Notes: generated by a model not told the origin, from the letters alone. Positions 33,963 through 44,455 are shown, numbered from the stretch's first letter. The stretch: DNA of 64,000 bases from Paenibacillus harenae (GCF_030812415.1 NZ_JAUSST010000002.1:806001-870000); one strand, 5' to 3'. Program-made: numbers and translations.

Positions 33963-34949
33963 ATGAGTTTATATCCTGTAGGCATTATAGGAACGGGTAA
34001 ATATGTTCCGGAACGTATTCTGACGAACCAAGAATTAGAGCAAATGGTTGAAACGAACGACGAGTGGATCGTCACCCGTACGGGCATCAGAGAGCGCCGG
34101 CTGGCCTCCGCAGAGGAAGCGACGTCGGATCTTGCGCTGCATGCGTCAAAAAAAGCGATTGCTGCCGCAGGACTGACGGCCGAAGACATCGATCTCATTA
34201 TCGTCGCGACGATAACGCCGGATATGTTCTTCCCATCCACGGCTTGCTTGCTTCAAGATAAGCTCGGCGCCAAGAAAGCTGCAGCCTTCGATTTGTCGGC
34301 TGCTTGCTCCGGCTTTATCTATGGCTTGGCAACGGCTTCGAACATGATTGCTACCGGCATGTATAAGCATGTGCTAGTTGTCGGCGCGGAAACGCTCTCG
34401 CGCATTACGGACTACACGGACCGCAACACGTGCATCTTGTTCGGAGACGGGGCGGGAGCTGTCGTTCTCGGGCAAGTGGAGGAAGGCCGCGGATTCCGTT
34501 CGTTCGAGCTTGGAGCCGACGGCAGCGGCGGCGACTTGCTTAAGGTGTGCGGCGGCGGCTCGCGCGTTCCGGCTTCAGAGGCGAGCCTCTCGGCCAAGCA
34601 GCATTTCATTCATATGGCGGGCAACGACGTATTCAAGTTCGCGGTGCGCATTATGGGGAGCGCGGCCGAAGACGCATTGCAGAAGGCCGGCATGACGAAG
34701 GAGGACATTAATCTTCTTGTGCCGCATCAAGCGAATATCCGCATAATAAATTCGGCGCTTACTCGTCTGGACTTGTCCGAAGAGAAAGCCATGATTAATT
34801 TGCACAAATACGGCAACATGTCGGCCGCTTCGATTCCGGTAGCGCTTGCGGAGGCTGTAGAAGAGGGACGCGTGCAGCAAGGCGATTGCCTAGTTCTCGT
34901 CGGTTTCGGCGGCGGCCTGACGTGGGGCGCATCGGTTCTCGTCTGGTAG
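33963..34949 (+). CDS. fabH: Beta-ketoacyl-ACP synthase III
   Basis: A 328-residue condensing enzyme that starts fatty-acid chains from acyl-CoA and malonyl-ACP. Catalytic C115 in DLSAACSGF, the His in PHQANIRI and Asn in the KYGNMSAASIP block form the triad. EWIVTRTGIRER is the CoA-binding start region. ATG at 33963 is preferred; GTG at 33954 is in frame but touches the plsX stop. Placement between plsX and fabD differs from B. subtilis, where fabHA is elsewhere. Confidence 0.95.
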   Translation: MSLYPVGIIGTGKYVPERILTNQELEQMVETNDEWIVTRTGIRERRLASAEEATSDLALHASKKAIAAAGLTAEDIDLIIVATITPDMFFPSTACLLQDKLGAKKAAAFDLSAACSGFIYGLATASNMIATGMYKHVLVVGAETLSRITDYTDRNTCILFGDGAGAVVLGQVEEGRGFRSFELGADGSGGDLLKVCGGGSRVPASEASLSAKQHFIHMAGNDVFKFAVRIMGSAAEDALQKAGMTKEDINLLVPHQANIRIINSALTRLDLSEEKAMINLHKYGNMSAASIPVALAEAVEEGRVQQGDCLVLVGFGGGLTWGASVLVW

Positions 34950-35000
34950 TTAGCTTTCGAAGATAAGTTTGCAATCGCAAACTTTTTAGGAGGGTTTCAA

Positions 35001-35930
35001 TTGAGCAAAACAGCATTCGTGTTTCCCGGCCAAGGCGCTCAAGCTGTGGGCATGGGGAAAGACGCGTACGAAACATTCGAACGTTCACGAGCCATTATCG
35101 AACAAGCGGATGAAGCGTTGGGCTTCAAGCTGAGCGATATTATTTTCGAAGGTCCTGAGGAGACGTTGAAGCAGACGGCCAATACGCAGCCTGCGCTGCT
35201 GACGGTCAGCATTGCCCTGCTTGAAGCGCTTGAAGGACGCGGGCTTAAAGCCGATTATGTCGCAGGTCACAGCCTAGGCGAATATAGCGCGCTTGTCGCA
35301 GCTGGCGTCTTGTCGTTCAAGGACGCGGTTCGCACCGTTCGCGCACGCGGCTTGTTCATGGAGCAAGCCGTTCCGAACGGGCAAGGCGCGATGGCGGCAG
35401 TGCTCGGCGCCGAACGCGAAGCGCTTGCGGCTCTATGCGCGCAGGTGTCGTCCGAAAGCACGACCGTCGAGCTTGCCAATGTCAACTGTCCGGGTCAGAT
35501 TGTCGTCTCCGGCACTGCGGCTGGCGTACAAACAGTCGTGGAACGCGGTAAGGAAGCTGGCGCTAAGCGAGTTATTCCTCTTGACGTCAGCGGTCCTTTC
35601 CACTCCTCGCTCATGAAGCCGGCTGCTGAGAAGCTTGGCGACACGCTGGCAAGCGTAGAGCTGCAGGACGCTTCGATTCCAGTCATTGCTAATGTAACGG
35701 CACGTGAAGTGACCGGAGCGAGCGATATTCGCGCTCTCTTGGTCGAACAAGTCTACTCGCCGGTTCTATGGGAAGACAGCGTGCGTTATTTGATCGAGCA
35801 AGGCGTGGATACGTTCGTCGAGATCGGGTCGGGAACGGTGCTTGCCGGCCTGATTAAAAAAATCGACAAGAACGTACGCGTCATTTCGGTGAATAGCATC
35901 ACGGCGCTTGATGCGCTGCAAGTTAACTAA
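35001..35930 (+). CDS. fabD: Malonyl CoA-ACP transacylase
   Basis: A 309-residue enzyme transferring malonyl from CoA to ACP. FVFPGQGAQ start, catalytic S91 in GHSLGEYSA, the oxyanion Gln in NTQPALL and the His of GPFHSSLM are present. TTG start at 35001 follows AGGAGGG. fabG follows after 21 bases, so it is part of the plsX-acpP operon. Confidence 0.96.
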   Translation: MSKTAFVFPGQGAQAVGMGKDAYETFERSRAIIEQADEALGFKLSDIIFEGPEETLKQTANTQPALLTVSIALLEALEGRGLKADYVAGHSLGEYSALVAAGVLSFKDAVRTVRARGLFMEQAVPNGQGAMAAVLGAEREALAALCAQVSSESTTVELANVNCPGQIVVSGTAAGVQTVVERGKEAGAKRVIPLDVSGPFHSSLMKPAAEKLGDTLASVELQDASIPVIANVTAREVTGASDIRALLVEQVYSPVLWEDSVRYLIEQGVDTFVEIGSGTVLAGLIKKIDKNVRVISVNSITALDALQVN

Positions 35931-35951
35931 CGCCAAACGGAGGGGATATGT

Positions 35952-36701
35952 ATGTTTGCCAGTCTGGAAGGCAAGAAAGCGCTCGTTACGGGAGCGTCCC
36001 GCGGTATCGGCAGAGCGATTGCAATTGCGCTCGCCGAAGCAGGAGCGGATGTTGCGGTCAATTATTCCGGCAGCGAAGCTGCGGCAGCGGAGACGGCGGC
36101 AGCCGTTGAAGCGCTCGGCAGGCGCGCAGTCATCGTGAAAGCGAACGTCGGCAAAGCCGATGAATTCGACGCGATGGTGAAGGAAGTTATCGAGCAATTG
36201 GGTGCAATCGATATTTTGGTGAATAACGCGGGCATTACAAGAGATAATCTTATTATGCGAATGAAGGAAGAAGAGTTCGACCAAGTCATCGAAACGAACC
36301 TCAAAGGCGTGTTCAACGGCATCAAAGCGGTTACCCGTCCGATGATGAAGCAACGCTCCGGCCGGATCATCAACATTTCGTCGGTCGTCGGCGTGCTCGG
36401 AAATCCGGGGCAAGCGAATTATGTGGCTGCCAAAGCTGGCGTTATCGGTCTTACGAAGGCAAGCGCGCGCGAGCTCGCTTCGAGAGGCATCACAGTCAAC
36501 TGCGTGGCTCCTGGCTTCATTCAGACCGAAATGACGGACAAGCTGCCCGAGGAAATGCGCCAGTCGCTTGCCGGGCAGATTCCGCTTGCGCGTCTAGGCG
36601 ACGCAGCCGATATTGCCAACGCGGTTCGTTTCCTGGCCTCCGACGCCGCAGCGTATATGACAGGCCAAACCGTCCATGTAGACGGCGGCATGTACATGTA
36701 A
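35952..36701 (+). CDS. fabG: 3-oxoacyl-ACP reductase FabG
   Basis: A 249-residue short-chain dehydrogenase that reduces beta-ketoacyl-ACP with NADPH. Cofactor motif TGASRGIG at 13-20, NNAG at 91-94, and the catalytic set S144, Y157, K161. The C-terminus VHVDGGMYM is typical of FabG. GGAGGGG precedes the ATG. The context (fabD, acpP) makes the fatty-acid role secure. Confidence 0.96.
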   Translation: MFASLEGKKALVTGASRGIGRAIAIALAEAGADVAVNYSGSEAAAAETAAAVEALGRRAVIVKANVGKADEFDAMVKEVIEQLGAIDILVNNAGITRDNLIMRMKEEEFDQVIETNLKGVFNGIKAVTRPMMKQRSGRIINISSVVGVLGNPGQANYVAAKAGVIGLTKASARELASRGITVNCVAPGFIQTEMTDKLPEEMRQSLAGQIPLARLGDAADIANAVRFLASDAAAYMTGQTVHVDGGMYM

Positions 36702-36840
36702 CGCAGCCTTAATGCCGCAACCACGAGACGTTAGCCCTCACCGACTGAGAACGGCGCAAGGCGATGCGGTTCAATTAAAACGGTTACGTATGGCATTTTA
36801 TCTTTAATTCTCGTATAATACCATGGAGGAGGTGAACCGG

Positions 36841-37074
36841 ATGTCCGAAGTAGTAGATCGTGTAAAACGTATCGTCATCGACCGCCTTGGCGTAGACGAA
36901 GCGGAAGTCACGCTGGAAGCTTCCTTTAAAGATGACCTCGGCGCTGACTCTCTTGATGTCGTTGAATTGGTCATGGAGCTGGAAGACGAGTTTGATATGG
37001 AGATCTCTGATGAAGATGCAGAGACAATCACAACGGTGGGAGAAGTAGTTAATTACATACAATCTCATACCTAA
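36841..37074 (+). CDS. acpP: Acyl carrier protein
   Basis: A 77-residue acidic carrier protein. S37 in [10 protein letters not shown] is the phosphopantetheine attachment site. GGAGGAGGTG is an excellent binding site. A TATAAT at 36814-36819 suggests that acpP also has its own promoter, sensible for a very abundant protein. Confidence 0.97.
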   Translation: MSEVVDRVKRIVIDRLGVDEAEVTLEASFKDDLGADSLDVVELVMELEDEFDMEISDEDAETITTVGEVVNYIQSHT

Positions 37075-37081
37075 GAAGGAC

Positions 37082-37107
37082 AAGTCCCGTTCTAACAAAC
37101 GGGACTT
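37082..37107 (+). terminator. Hairpin after acpP, probable partial terminator
   Basis: AAGTCCCGTT and AACGGGACTT pair around CTAACA; followed by CTCTCC, with a T-run (GTTTTTTTCG) only about 20 bases later. It probably lowers read-through into fabF. Confidence 0.7.
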
Positions 37108-37259
37108 CTCTCCATCTTGACCGTTTTTTTCGAACGATGCGTGAACATGAGGCCGAAGGGCTTAATCCCGACAATTATACTTAGCGTTATAGCTTTTATA
37201 TAAATATAAAGATGGCGCAGGCTTGGCCATCCATATTGCTGTCCTTAGAGGTGAAGCGA

Positions 37260-38501
37260 ATGAAACAACGAGTAGTAGTTACCGGTATGGGGGTTATGAC
37301 CTCATTAGGTTCTGATTTGGAACAGTTCTGGGGCAATTTGCTTGAAGGCAAGTCGGGGGTTTCCGTTGTGGAGGCATTTGATTTCTCCGAATATCCGACG
37401 CGCATTGCCGCCGAAATCAAAAACTTTAATCCTGAGGATTACGGTTTGGATAAAAAAGAAGCACGCAGAATGGACCGTTTCGTTCAGTTCGCGGCTGTAG
37501 CCAGCCAATTGGCGGTGAAAGACGCGGATTTGAAGATCGGAGAGGCCGTCGATGCGGAACGCGTAGGCGTCATGATCGGCTCCGGTATCGGCGGTCTTGG
37601 AACGTGGGAAGATCAGCACAACATTTTGCTTGAGAAAGGCCCTAAGCGTGTCAGCCCGTTCTTCATTCCGATGATGATCGCGAACATGGCTTCCGGCCAA
37701 GTATCGATGCTGACGGGTGCGAAAGGTCCGAACAGCACGGCGGTGACCGCATGCGCGACCGGAACGCATTCCATCGGCGACTCCTACAAGCTCATTCAGC
37801 GCGGTGACGCTGACGTAATGATCTGCGGAGGTGCGGAAGCGACAATCCGTCCGACCGGCATGGCGGGCTTCTGCTCGATGCGCGCAATGTCCGTTCGCAA
37901 CGATGAGCCGGAGAAAGCAAGCCGTCCGTTCGACGTCGATCGCGATGGATTCGTTATGGGCGAGGGCGCAGGCGTTTTGGTGCTTGAGTCGCTCGAGCAT
38001 GCGCAAGCGCGCGGTGCTAAGATTTACGCGGAGATTATCGGTTATGGCATGAGCGGCGACGCTCACCACATGACGGAGCCTGATCCGGATGGCGCGGCAC
38101 GTTGCATGGCCAAAGCGATCAAGGATGCGGGCATAGAACCATCGGAGATCGACTACATTAACGCACATGGCACATCGACGCCGGTTGGCGACCGTTCGGA
38201 GACGAAGGCGATCAAGAAGGCGCTTGGCGACCATGCTTACAAAGTAGCCGTAAGCTCGACGAAGTCGATGACGGGACATTTGCTCGGCGCAGCCGGCGGT
38301 GTCGAAGCGGTTATTCTTGGCCTTACGCTTAAGAACGGCATTATTGCGCCAACAATCAACCTGGATAACCAAGATCCGGAGTGCGATTTGGATTATGTGC
38401 CGAATAAGCCTCGTAAAGCGGAAGTAAAAACGGCGTTATCGAATTCGTTCGGATTCGGCGGTCATAACGCAACGATCGTGATGAAAGTTTATGAAGCGTG
38501 A
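37260..38501 (+). CDS. fabF: Beta-ketoacyl-ACP synthase II
   Basis: A 413-residue elongating condensing enzyme. Catalytic C165 in TACATGTH, His in INAHGTSTP and His in [13 protein letters not shown] are present. ATG at 37260 has AGAGGTGAAG upstream; an in-frame ATG at 37212 has none. It is separated from acpP by a hairpin and 185 bases. The rnc frame begins inside its last codons. Confidence 0.96.
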   Translation: MKQRVVVTGMGVMTSLGSDLEQFWGNLLEGKSGVSVVEAFDFSEYPTRIAAEIKNFNPEDYGLDKKEARRMDRFVQFAAVASQLAVKDADLKIGEAVDAERVGVMIGSGIGGLGTWEDQHNILLEKGPKRVSPFFIPMMIANMASGQVSMLTGAKGPNSTAVTACATGTHSIGDSYKLIQRGDADVMICGGAEATIRPTGMAGFCSMRAMSVRNDEPEKASRPFDVDRDGFVMGEGAGVLVLESLEHAQARGAKIYAEIIGYGMSGDAHHMTEPDPDGAARCMAKAIKDAGIEPSEIDYINAHGTSTPVGDRSETKAIKKALGDHAYKVAVSSTKSMTGHLLGAAGGVEAVILGLTLKNGIIAPTINLDNQDPECDLDYVPNKPRKAEVKTALSNSFGFGGHNATIVMKVYEA

Positions 38502-39198
38502 TTCCTTCATGGAGCTGCAGCAGAGGCTGCAGCTCCATTTTAAACGTCCACGGCTGTTGAAGCAGGCGTTCACCCATACGTCTTATGTGAACGAGCATAA
38601 GGGAGCGCAGACGAAAGACAACGAGCGGCTGGAGTTTCTCGGCGATGCGGTGCTGCAATTGCTTGTGTCCGAGTATTTGTTCATGACCTACCCGCAGCGG
38701 CCGGAAGGCGAGCTGACGAGAATGCGCGCATCGGTCGTATGCGAGCCGTCGCTCGCTCAATTCGCCGAACGGCTGGAGCTTGGCGCGCATGTGCTGTTAG
38801 GCCGCGGCGAAGAGCAGCTGGGAGGCAGGCAGCGCCAGGCGCTGCTGGCTGACTTGTTCGAATCGTTTATTGGAGCGATTTTCCTTGATGCGGGCATCGA
38901 GCAAGTACGCAGCTTCCTGCAACAGCATATGTTCCCGTTCATCGATTCGAACGACTACGGTTTGCTTGTAAAGGACGCGAAGTCCAAGCTGCAGGAACGC
39001 TCGCAGCATCATGGGCTCGGTCCGGTCGAGTATCGAATCGTGGAGGAGCGCGGTCCCGCCCATGACCGGGAGTTTGTCGTCGAAGTGTATCTCGGTGAGG
39101 AACGATTCGGCATTGGCAACGGCAGGACGAAGAAGGAAGCGGAGCAACGTGCGGCTGCCGAAGCATGGCGCAACTTATCGCAAGAGCAGCAAGCGTAG
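38491..39198 (+). CDS. rnc: Ribonuclease III
   Basis: A 235-residue double-strand-specific RNase for rRNA and mRNA processing. Signature [12 protein letters not shown] at about 37-48 with the catalytic Glu and Asp, and [13 protein letters not shown] at about 118-130; double-stranded RNA-binding domain at about 155-230 ([30 protein letters not shown]). Start at 38491 overlaps fabF by 11 bases; ATG 38509 is the alternative. It leads into smc and ftsY, the usual Firmicute order. Confidence 0.96.
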   Translation: MKRDSFMELQQRLQLHFKRPRLLKQAFTHTSYVNEHKGAQTKDNERLEFLGDAVLQLLVSEYLFMTYPQRPEGELTRMRASVVCEPSLAQFAERLELGAHVLLGRGEEQLGGRQRQALLADLFESFIGAIFLDAGIEQVRSFLQQHMFPFIDSNDYGLLVKDAKSKLQERSQHHGLGPVEYRIVEERGPAHDREFVVEVYLGEERFGIGNGRTKKEAEQRAAAEAWRNLSQEQQA

Positions 39199-39210
39199 AA
39201 CGGTAATGGA

Positions 39211-39263
39211 ATGGAACACCTCTCGGACGTGCGAGTCGTCCGGGAGGTGTTCCATTTATTTTT
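39211..39263 (+). terminator. Intrinsic terminator after rnc
   Basis: GGAACACCTC-T-CGGAC and GTCCG-G-GAGGTGTTCC form a long stem, followed by ATTTATTTTT. The following gap to smc (39264-39544) contains no gene that I can support, only the smc promoter. Confidence 0.9.
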
Positions 39264-39490
39264 GCAGTGAGGACATGAATGCGCTATTTCTAGCTAACTG
39301 TAAGCAATCGAGACGATTCGGACATAGTGGCCTTTATTTGTGAACAAATCGAATATGCTATGCAAACTGTATTTTGACCCCTGTAAGGGATTGTCCGTTC
39401 GGCAGTTTGACCGATGCGGAGAAGTTCAAGAAGGTTGGCTGGGTTGTTGCGTTCTTTCTCATTCATACGCCGTCCTGTATGTCAAAATGG

Positions 39491-39520
39491 TTAACGTAAA
39501 CTATTAAGATGTGGTACAAT
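39491..39520 (+). promoter_or_regulatory. Promoter of smc
   Basis: TTAACG at 39491-39496 and TACAAT at 39515-39520 with an 18-base spacer and a TGG extension before the -10; 24 bases before the smc ATG. Confidence 0.65.
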
Positions 39521-39544
39521 ACAGGGTGAGGTGAAAGCCAAACC

Positions 39545-42500
39545 ATGTTTCTGAAGAGGATTGAATTATCGGGTTTTAAATCATTTGCCGATCGTACGGA
39601 GATGGAATTTGTAACCGGCATTACGGCTGTCGTTGGGCCGAACGGTTCGGGTAAAAGCAACATTTCCGACGGCATCAGATGGGTGCTGGGCGAGCAGAGC
39701 GCGAAGAGCTTGCGCGGCGGCAAGATGGAAGACGTAATATTCGCCGGAAGCGACGCGCGCAAGGCGGTCAACTATGGCGAGGTATCGCTGACGCTGGATA
39801 ATGCGGATGGCGCGCTGCCGCTTGAATATAATGAAGTAACGGTCACGCGCCGGGTTCATCGGAGCGGCGACAGCGAATACCTGATTAATAAGCAGCCGTG
39901 CAGGCTGAAGGATATTACCGAGCTGTTCATGGATACGGGCATCGGGAAGGAAGCGTATTCGATTATCGGACAAGGCCGGATCGAGGAAATTTTAAGTACG
40001 CGTTCCGAGGATCGACGCGGTATTTTCGAAGAGGCGTCGGGTATCGTCAAATATAAATCCCGCAAGCGCGAGGCGCAGAAGAAGCTCGATGAGACGGAGC
40101 AGAACCTGCTGCGCATACACGACCTCGTCTCCGAGCTTGAAGACCAGGTAGAACCGCTTCGCAAGCAGTCGGAGAAGGCGATCCACTTCAAGGAGCTCAA
40201 GGAACAGCTGAAAAATAAAGAGATATCGATGTATGTACATAATATCGAACAAATTCACGGATCGTGGACGGAAGCGAGCGGCAAGCTGGAGAAGCTGACG
40301 AATGAACAGATGCAATTGTCTACGATCGTAAGCTCCCATGACGCCCATCTTGAGAAGGATCGCCAAATGCTGCGCGAGCTGGAGACGACGCTGGATCAGC
40401 TGCATGAACTAATGCTGCAGATCAGCGAAGACTTCGAGAAGTGCGAAGGCTATGGCGAGGTGCTCAAGGAACGCCGCCGCAATCTGGAGCAGAACAAACG
40501 TCAGCTCGAGGAGTCGATTGCTTCGCAGGACGCGCGCATTGGCGTTCTGACGAAGGAAGAGGCGGAATTCCGCAGCAAGGCTGCTGCGCTGGAGCTGGAG
40601 CTTGCCGACATTCGAGCTAAGATGGCGGAGGAGGAATTCAGGCTGCTCGGCGTTGCCGGCGGTACGGCTCCCGATGCTGAGGAGACGCTGAAGAGCGAGC
40701 TGCTGGAAGTGCTGAGTTCGATGGCGCAGCATCGCAACGAAATTCGTTACGCCGCACAGCAGCAAGAGACGCTGCAGCGCCGGATGGAACGAATGAGCGA
40801 AGACGAGATGAAGTGGTCGGATCAACAGACTCGCGTCAACGAGCGGAGAGAACACTTGCAGCAAGCGCTGAGCGCTACGCTTGAACAGCTGGAGCAAGCG
40901 CGAAACAAGTCGATATCGGAATCGGAGCAGACGAAGTCGATTACGCAGACGCTCGATGAAGTGACGATCGCGATTCGCAAGTGGGATCAGAAGCTGGACA
41001 GCCATATCTCGCGTCGCGACACAATGAAGGAAATGCAGGATGCGCTTGACGGCTTCATGCACGGCGTTAAGGAAGTGCTGAAGGCTTCACGCCGCGGTAC
41101 CGGGGGCATTTCCGGCGTTCATGGAGCGGTCGCGGAGCTGATGCGCGTGCCGGAGCGGATCGAGACGGCTGTCGAGACGGCGCTCGGCGGCGCGCTCCAG
41201 CATATTGTTATGGAAGACGAGAAGTCCGCTCGGGCGGCGATCGCCTTCTTGAAGCAGAGACAGCTCGGCAGGGCAACGTTTCTGCCGCTCGACGTCATTC
41301 GCGGGCGGCAAGTGCCTGAGCATGATAAGCGGATAGCATCCGAGCTCGAAGGCTTCATTGGAGTAGCGGCGGATCTCGTTGGCAGCGACAAGAAATACGA
41401 AGCTATCGTGAACAACTTGCTCGGCAACGTATTGCTCGCAGAGACCCTGGAGCAAGCAAACCGCATTGCGTCCAAGTGCTCATACCGCTACCGTGTCGTT
41501 ACGCTCGACGGCGATATTGTAAACGCAGGCGGTTCGATGACAGGCGGCAGCTTGCAGAAGAAGGGTGCAAGCCTGCTCGGCAGGCAGCGCCAGATTGAAA
41601 CGCTCGATCAAGAGATTGCTGATGCAAGGATTACGGTGGAGCAGCTGCGGGACAAGCTGAGCGACTTGCGCAAGGAGCAGTCGATCCGCTCGCATAACAT
41701 GGAGGAGCTGCGTGCCAAGGCCGAGCAATGCCGGATCGAGGAACAGCAAATTCGTGCCGAGCTCCAGCAACTGAATAACGAAGCGAAAAACTTGGACGAG
41801 CAGCAGCAGCTTCATACGGCTGATCGCAGCACGCACAAGAACGAGCTTGAATCGCTCCAAGCGGCTGCGGAAGCGGCCGAGAAGCGGCTGGAGCAGCTCG
41901 TTATAGATGAAGCAAGATTGCAGGAAGCGATTCGTCTTGCGGAGGAGCGGCGCAAAGCAAGCGAATCCGCGAAAGAGGAGCTGCAAGGGCAGCTTACCGA
42001 CATTAAGATCGCCGCGGCGAAGACCGATCAAGAGAAGCTGTCGTTCGAGGATCAAGCGACGCGGGTGCGCACGGACATTCAGCGCGCCAAGCAGGAACTT
42101 GCCAGCCTGCGCTCGTTGTCCGAGCAGCAGGACGAGGAGCTTGTCCGTCATGGCGAGGAGTCCGTCCGCCAGATCGAGCAGCTTAACGCGCTGCGCATTA
42201 AGAAGCAGCAATGCGCGGAGCAGACGGATCTGAAGCGCGCCGAGCGTACGCAGCGCTTTCAGGAAATCGAGGAAGGCGAGAGCGAGACGAAGGAGCAGCG
42301 AGCCCAGCTTAGAGCGGTCGAGGAGCAAATGCGACAGACTGAAATCGCTGCGAATCGGCTCGATGTGGAGCTCGATAACCTGCTTCGCAAGCTTAGCGAA
42401 GAATATGAGCTAAGCTACGAGCTGGCGAAGGAGCAGTATCCGGTTCCGGAGGACGTGCTCGGAACGCAGACGGCGGTTCGCGATCTGAAGCGGCAGATTG

Positions 42501-43120
42501 CCGCCCTCGGTGAAGTGAACCTCGGCGCGATCGATGAATACGATCGCGTGAAGGAGCGCTTCGAATTCCTGTCGGAGCAGAAAAACGATCTAATTGAAGC
42601 GAAGACGACACTGTATCAAGTTATTCGCGAAATGGACGAGGAGATGTCTAAGCGCTTCAAGACGACTTTCGAAGCGATACGCGGCCACTTTGTCGTTGTA
42701 TTCGCGAAGCTGTTCGGCGGCGGCCGGGCCGATCTCGTCTTGGTCGAGCCGGATAAGGTGCTCGATACGGGTATCGACATCGTAGCGCAGCCGCCAGGTA
42801 AGAAGCTGCAGAACCTGCAGCTGCTGTCGGGCGGCGAGCGGGCGCTGACGGCGATTGCGCTGCTGTTCGCCATCCTGCAAGTGAAGCCCGTACCGTTCTG
42901 CGTACTCGATGAAGTCGAAGCTGCGCTTGACGAAGCGAACGTAGCGCGATTCGCCCAATATTTGCGCGAGTTCTCGGAACTTACGCAGTTCATCGTCGTA
43001 ACGCACCGTAAAGGTACGATGGAAGAAGCGGACGTTCTCTACGGGGTAACGATGGAGGAAGGCGGCGTATCGAAGCTCGTGTCGGTACGTCTGGAGGAAG
43101 ACGAGCCGGTATCGGCGTAG
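39545..43120 (+). CDS. smc: Chromosome segregation protein SMC
   Basis: A 1191-residue SMC ATPase that organises and segregates the chromosome with ScpA/ScpB. Walker A GPNGSGKSN at 31-39, a long coiled coil at about 165-500, hinge at about 510-670 (GISGVHGAVAEL, GGSMTGGS), a second coiled coil at about 675-1010, and the C-terminal ABC half with LSGGERALTA and Walker B VLDEVEAALDEANV. Full length and intact. GAGGTGAAA precedes the ATG. ftsY follows 43 bases later. Confidence 0.98.
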   Translation: MFLKRIELSGFKSFADRTEMEFVTGITAVVGPNGSGKSNISDGIRWVLGEQSAKSLRGGKMEDVIFAGSDARKAVNYGEVSLTLDNADGALPLEYNEVTVTRRVHRSGDSEYLINKQPCRLKDITELFMDTGIGKEAYSIIGQGRIEEILSTRSEDRRGIFEEASGIVKYKSRKREAQKKLDETEQNLLRIHDLVSELEDQVEPLRKQSEKAIHFKELKEQLKNKEISMYVHNIEQIHGSWTEASGKLEKLTNEQMQLSTIVSSHDAHLEKDRQMLRELETTLDQLHELMLQISEDFEKCEGYGEVLKERRRNLEQNKRQLEESIASQDARIGVLTKEEAEFRSKAAALELELADIRAKMAEEEFRLLGVAGGTAPDAEETLKSELLEVLSSMAQHRNEIRYAAQQQETLQRRMERMSEDEMKWSDQQTRVNERREHLQQALSATLEQLEQARNKSISESEQTKSITQTLDEVTIAIRKWDQKLDSHISRRDTMKEMQDALDGFMHGVKEVLKASRRGTGGISGVHGAVAELMRVPERIETAVETALGGALQHIVMEDEKSARAAIAFLKQRQLGRATFLPLDVIRGRQVPEHDKRIASELEGFIGVAADLVGSDKKYEAIVNNLLGNVLLAETLEQANRIASKCSYRYRVVTLDGDIVNAGGSMTGGSLQKKGASLLGRQRQIETLDQEIADARITVEQLRDKLSDLRKEQSIRSHNMEELRAKAEQCRIEEQQIRAELQQLNNEAKNLDEQQQLHTADRSTHKNELESLQAAAEAAEKRLEQLVIDEARLQEAIRLAEERRKASESAKEELQGQLTDIKIAAAKTDQEKLSFEDQATRVRTDIQRAKQELASLRSLSEQQDEELVRHGEESVRQIEQLNALRIKKQQCAEQTDLKRAERTQRFQEIEEGESETKEQRAQLRAVEEQMRQTEIAANRLDVELDNLLRKLSEEYELSYELAKEQYPVPEDVLGTQTAVRDLKRQIAALGEVNLGAIDEYDRVKERFEFLSEQKNDLIEAKTTLYQVIREMDEEMSKRFKTTFEAIRGHFVVVFAKLFGGGRADLVLVEPDKVLDTGIDIVAQPPGKKLQNLQLLSGGERALTAIALLFAILQVKPVPFCVLDEVEAALDEANVARFAQYLREFSELTQFIVVTHRKGTMEEADVLYGVTMEEGGVSKLVSVRLEEDEPVSA

Positions 43121-43163
43121 AAATTACGGTTTGCTTGTATGTTTAGGATGGAGGACATGGAGA

Positions 43164-44165
43164 ATGAGTTTTTTCAAGAAATTGAAGGAAAGTATCGCTA
43201 CGAAGACCGAAGCGGTCACGAATATATTCAAGGAAGGCTTGACCAAGACGCGTACCGCCTTCGTCGAGAAAGTCGAAGAGCTAATACTGCGCCGCAAAAA
43301 AATCGACGAACAGTTCTACGAGGAGCTTGAAGAAATTTTGATCGGCGCGGACGTTGGCGTCAATACGGTTATGCAGCTTATCGACGAGCTGCGCGCGGAA
43401 GTGAAGAAACGCAAAATCGAGGACGCGGCCGATCTGCAGCCGATTCTCTCCGAGAAGCTAATCGGGCTGATGAAGGGCGACGACCATTCTGCGCTGCGGA
43501 TGGCTTCCAGCGGCATTACCGTTATTCTGTTCGTAGGCGTTAACGGCGTTGGCAAGACGACCACGATCGGCAAGCTTGCCCATAAGTTTAAGAGCGAGGG
43601 CAAAAGCGTCCTGTTGGCTGCCGGCGATACGTTCCGTGCCGGAGCGATCGAGCAGCTTGAAGTTTGGGGGCAGCGCGTAGGCGTTGACGTCATTAAGCAG
43701 CAATCCGGCTCCGATCCGGCAGCCGTCATGTTCGACGCCGTTCAAGCGGCCAAGCAGCGAGGCGTTGATGTGCTCCTGTGCGATACGGCAGGACGCCTTC
43801 AGAACAAGACGAACTTGATGGAAGAGCTGAACAAAATATTCCGCGTCATTCAACGCGAGCTTCCGGATGCGCCGCATGAGGTATTGCTCGTGCTCGACGC
43901 GACGACCGGCCAGAACGCGCTTAGCCAAGCGAAGCTGTTCGGCGAGAAAAGCGGCGTAACCGGCCTCGTATTGACGAAGCTGGACGGCACGGCAAAAGGC
44001 GGCATCGTCATCGCGATCCGCAACGAGCTGAACCTGCCGGTGAAGCTTGTCGGTCTTGGCGAAAAAATGGGCGACCTGCAGCAATTCGATTCCGAGCAGT
44101 TCGTGCATGCCCTCTTCGCCGGCTTAATCCAGCGTGAGGAAGAAGAAGCGCAAGCTGGCCAATAA
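43164..44165 (+). CDS. ftsY: Signal recognition particle receptor FtsY
   Basis: A 333-residue SRP-type GTPase that docks SRP-ribosome complexes on the membrane. Short N-terminal amphipathic start MSFFKKLKESI without an acidic A domain, N domain at about 25-110, G domain with GVNGVGKTT at 125-133, DTAGR, and TKLDGTAKGG. ATG at 43164 follows GGAGG. Normal for Firmicutes. Confidence 0.97.
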   Translation: MSFFKKLKESIATKTEAVTNIFKEGLTKTRTAFVEKVEELILRRKKIDEQFYEELEEILIGADVGVNTVMQLIDELRAEVKKRKIEDAADLQPILSEKLIGLMKGDDHSALRMASSGITVILFVGVNGVGKTTTIGKLAHKFKSEGKSVLLAAGDTFRAGAIEQLEVWGQRVGVDVIKQQSGSDPAAVMFDAVQAAKQRGVDVLLCDTAGRLQNKTNLMEELNKIFRVIQRELPDAPHEVLLVLDATTGQNALSQAKLFGEKSGVTGLVLTKLDGTAKGGIVIAIRNELNLPVKLVGLGEKMGDLQQFDSEQFVHALFAGLIQREEEEAQAGQ

Positions 44166-44265
44166 GCGTCAGCTTTATATGCAGCTATAGCCGCATGGCT
44201 CCCCCGCCAAAACGATAGTGTTAGCCGGTTCGCATTGATGTTCCGGTTTGTATAACCCAAGGCAT

Positions 44266-44455
44266 CAACGGGAAACCTCCTGTTATTTTCGTTGCTATAT
44301 CGTTCGAATGCAGTTTAACTGGAAAACCTCCTGTTATCACCGGGGAGGTAACCGGTTTCTCTGGGGAATCGTGAAAATAGCTGGAGAAATTCCAGTTATA
44401 CAGCCCGGATGGGCAAAAAAGCAGAGATTAACGGTAGAAAATCCCTTAATTATTG
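44266..44455. repeat. Cluster of degenerate palindromic intergenic repeats
   Basis: At least four related units about 20 bases long: near 44268 (AACGGGAAACCTCCTGTTAT), 44317 (AACTGGAAAACCTCCTGTTA), 44380 (GCTGGAGAAATTCCAGTTAT) and 44430 (AACGGTAGAAAATCCCTTAA). Each is an imperfect inverted repeat of the form AACTGG-N7-CCAGTT. A further inverted copy may lie at about 44349-44370. The 521-base gap between ftsY and ylxM (44166-44687) is otherwise empty apart from the ylxM promoter. A 83-codon frame that runs across the cluster is a by-product of the repeats. Confidence 0.65.
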
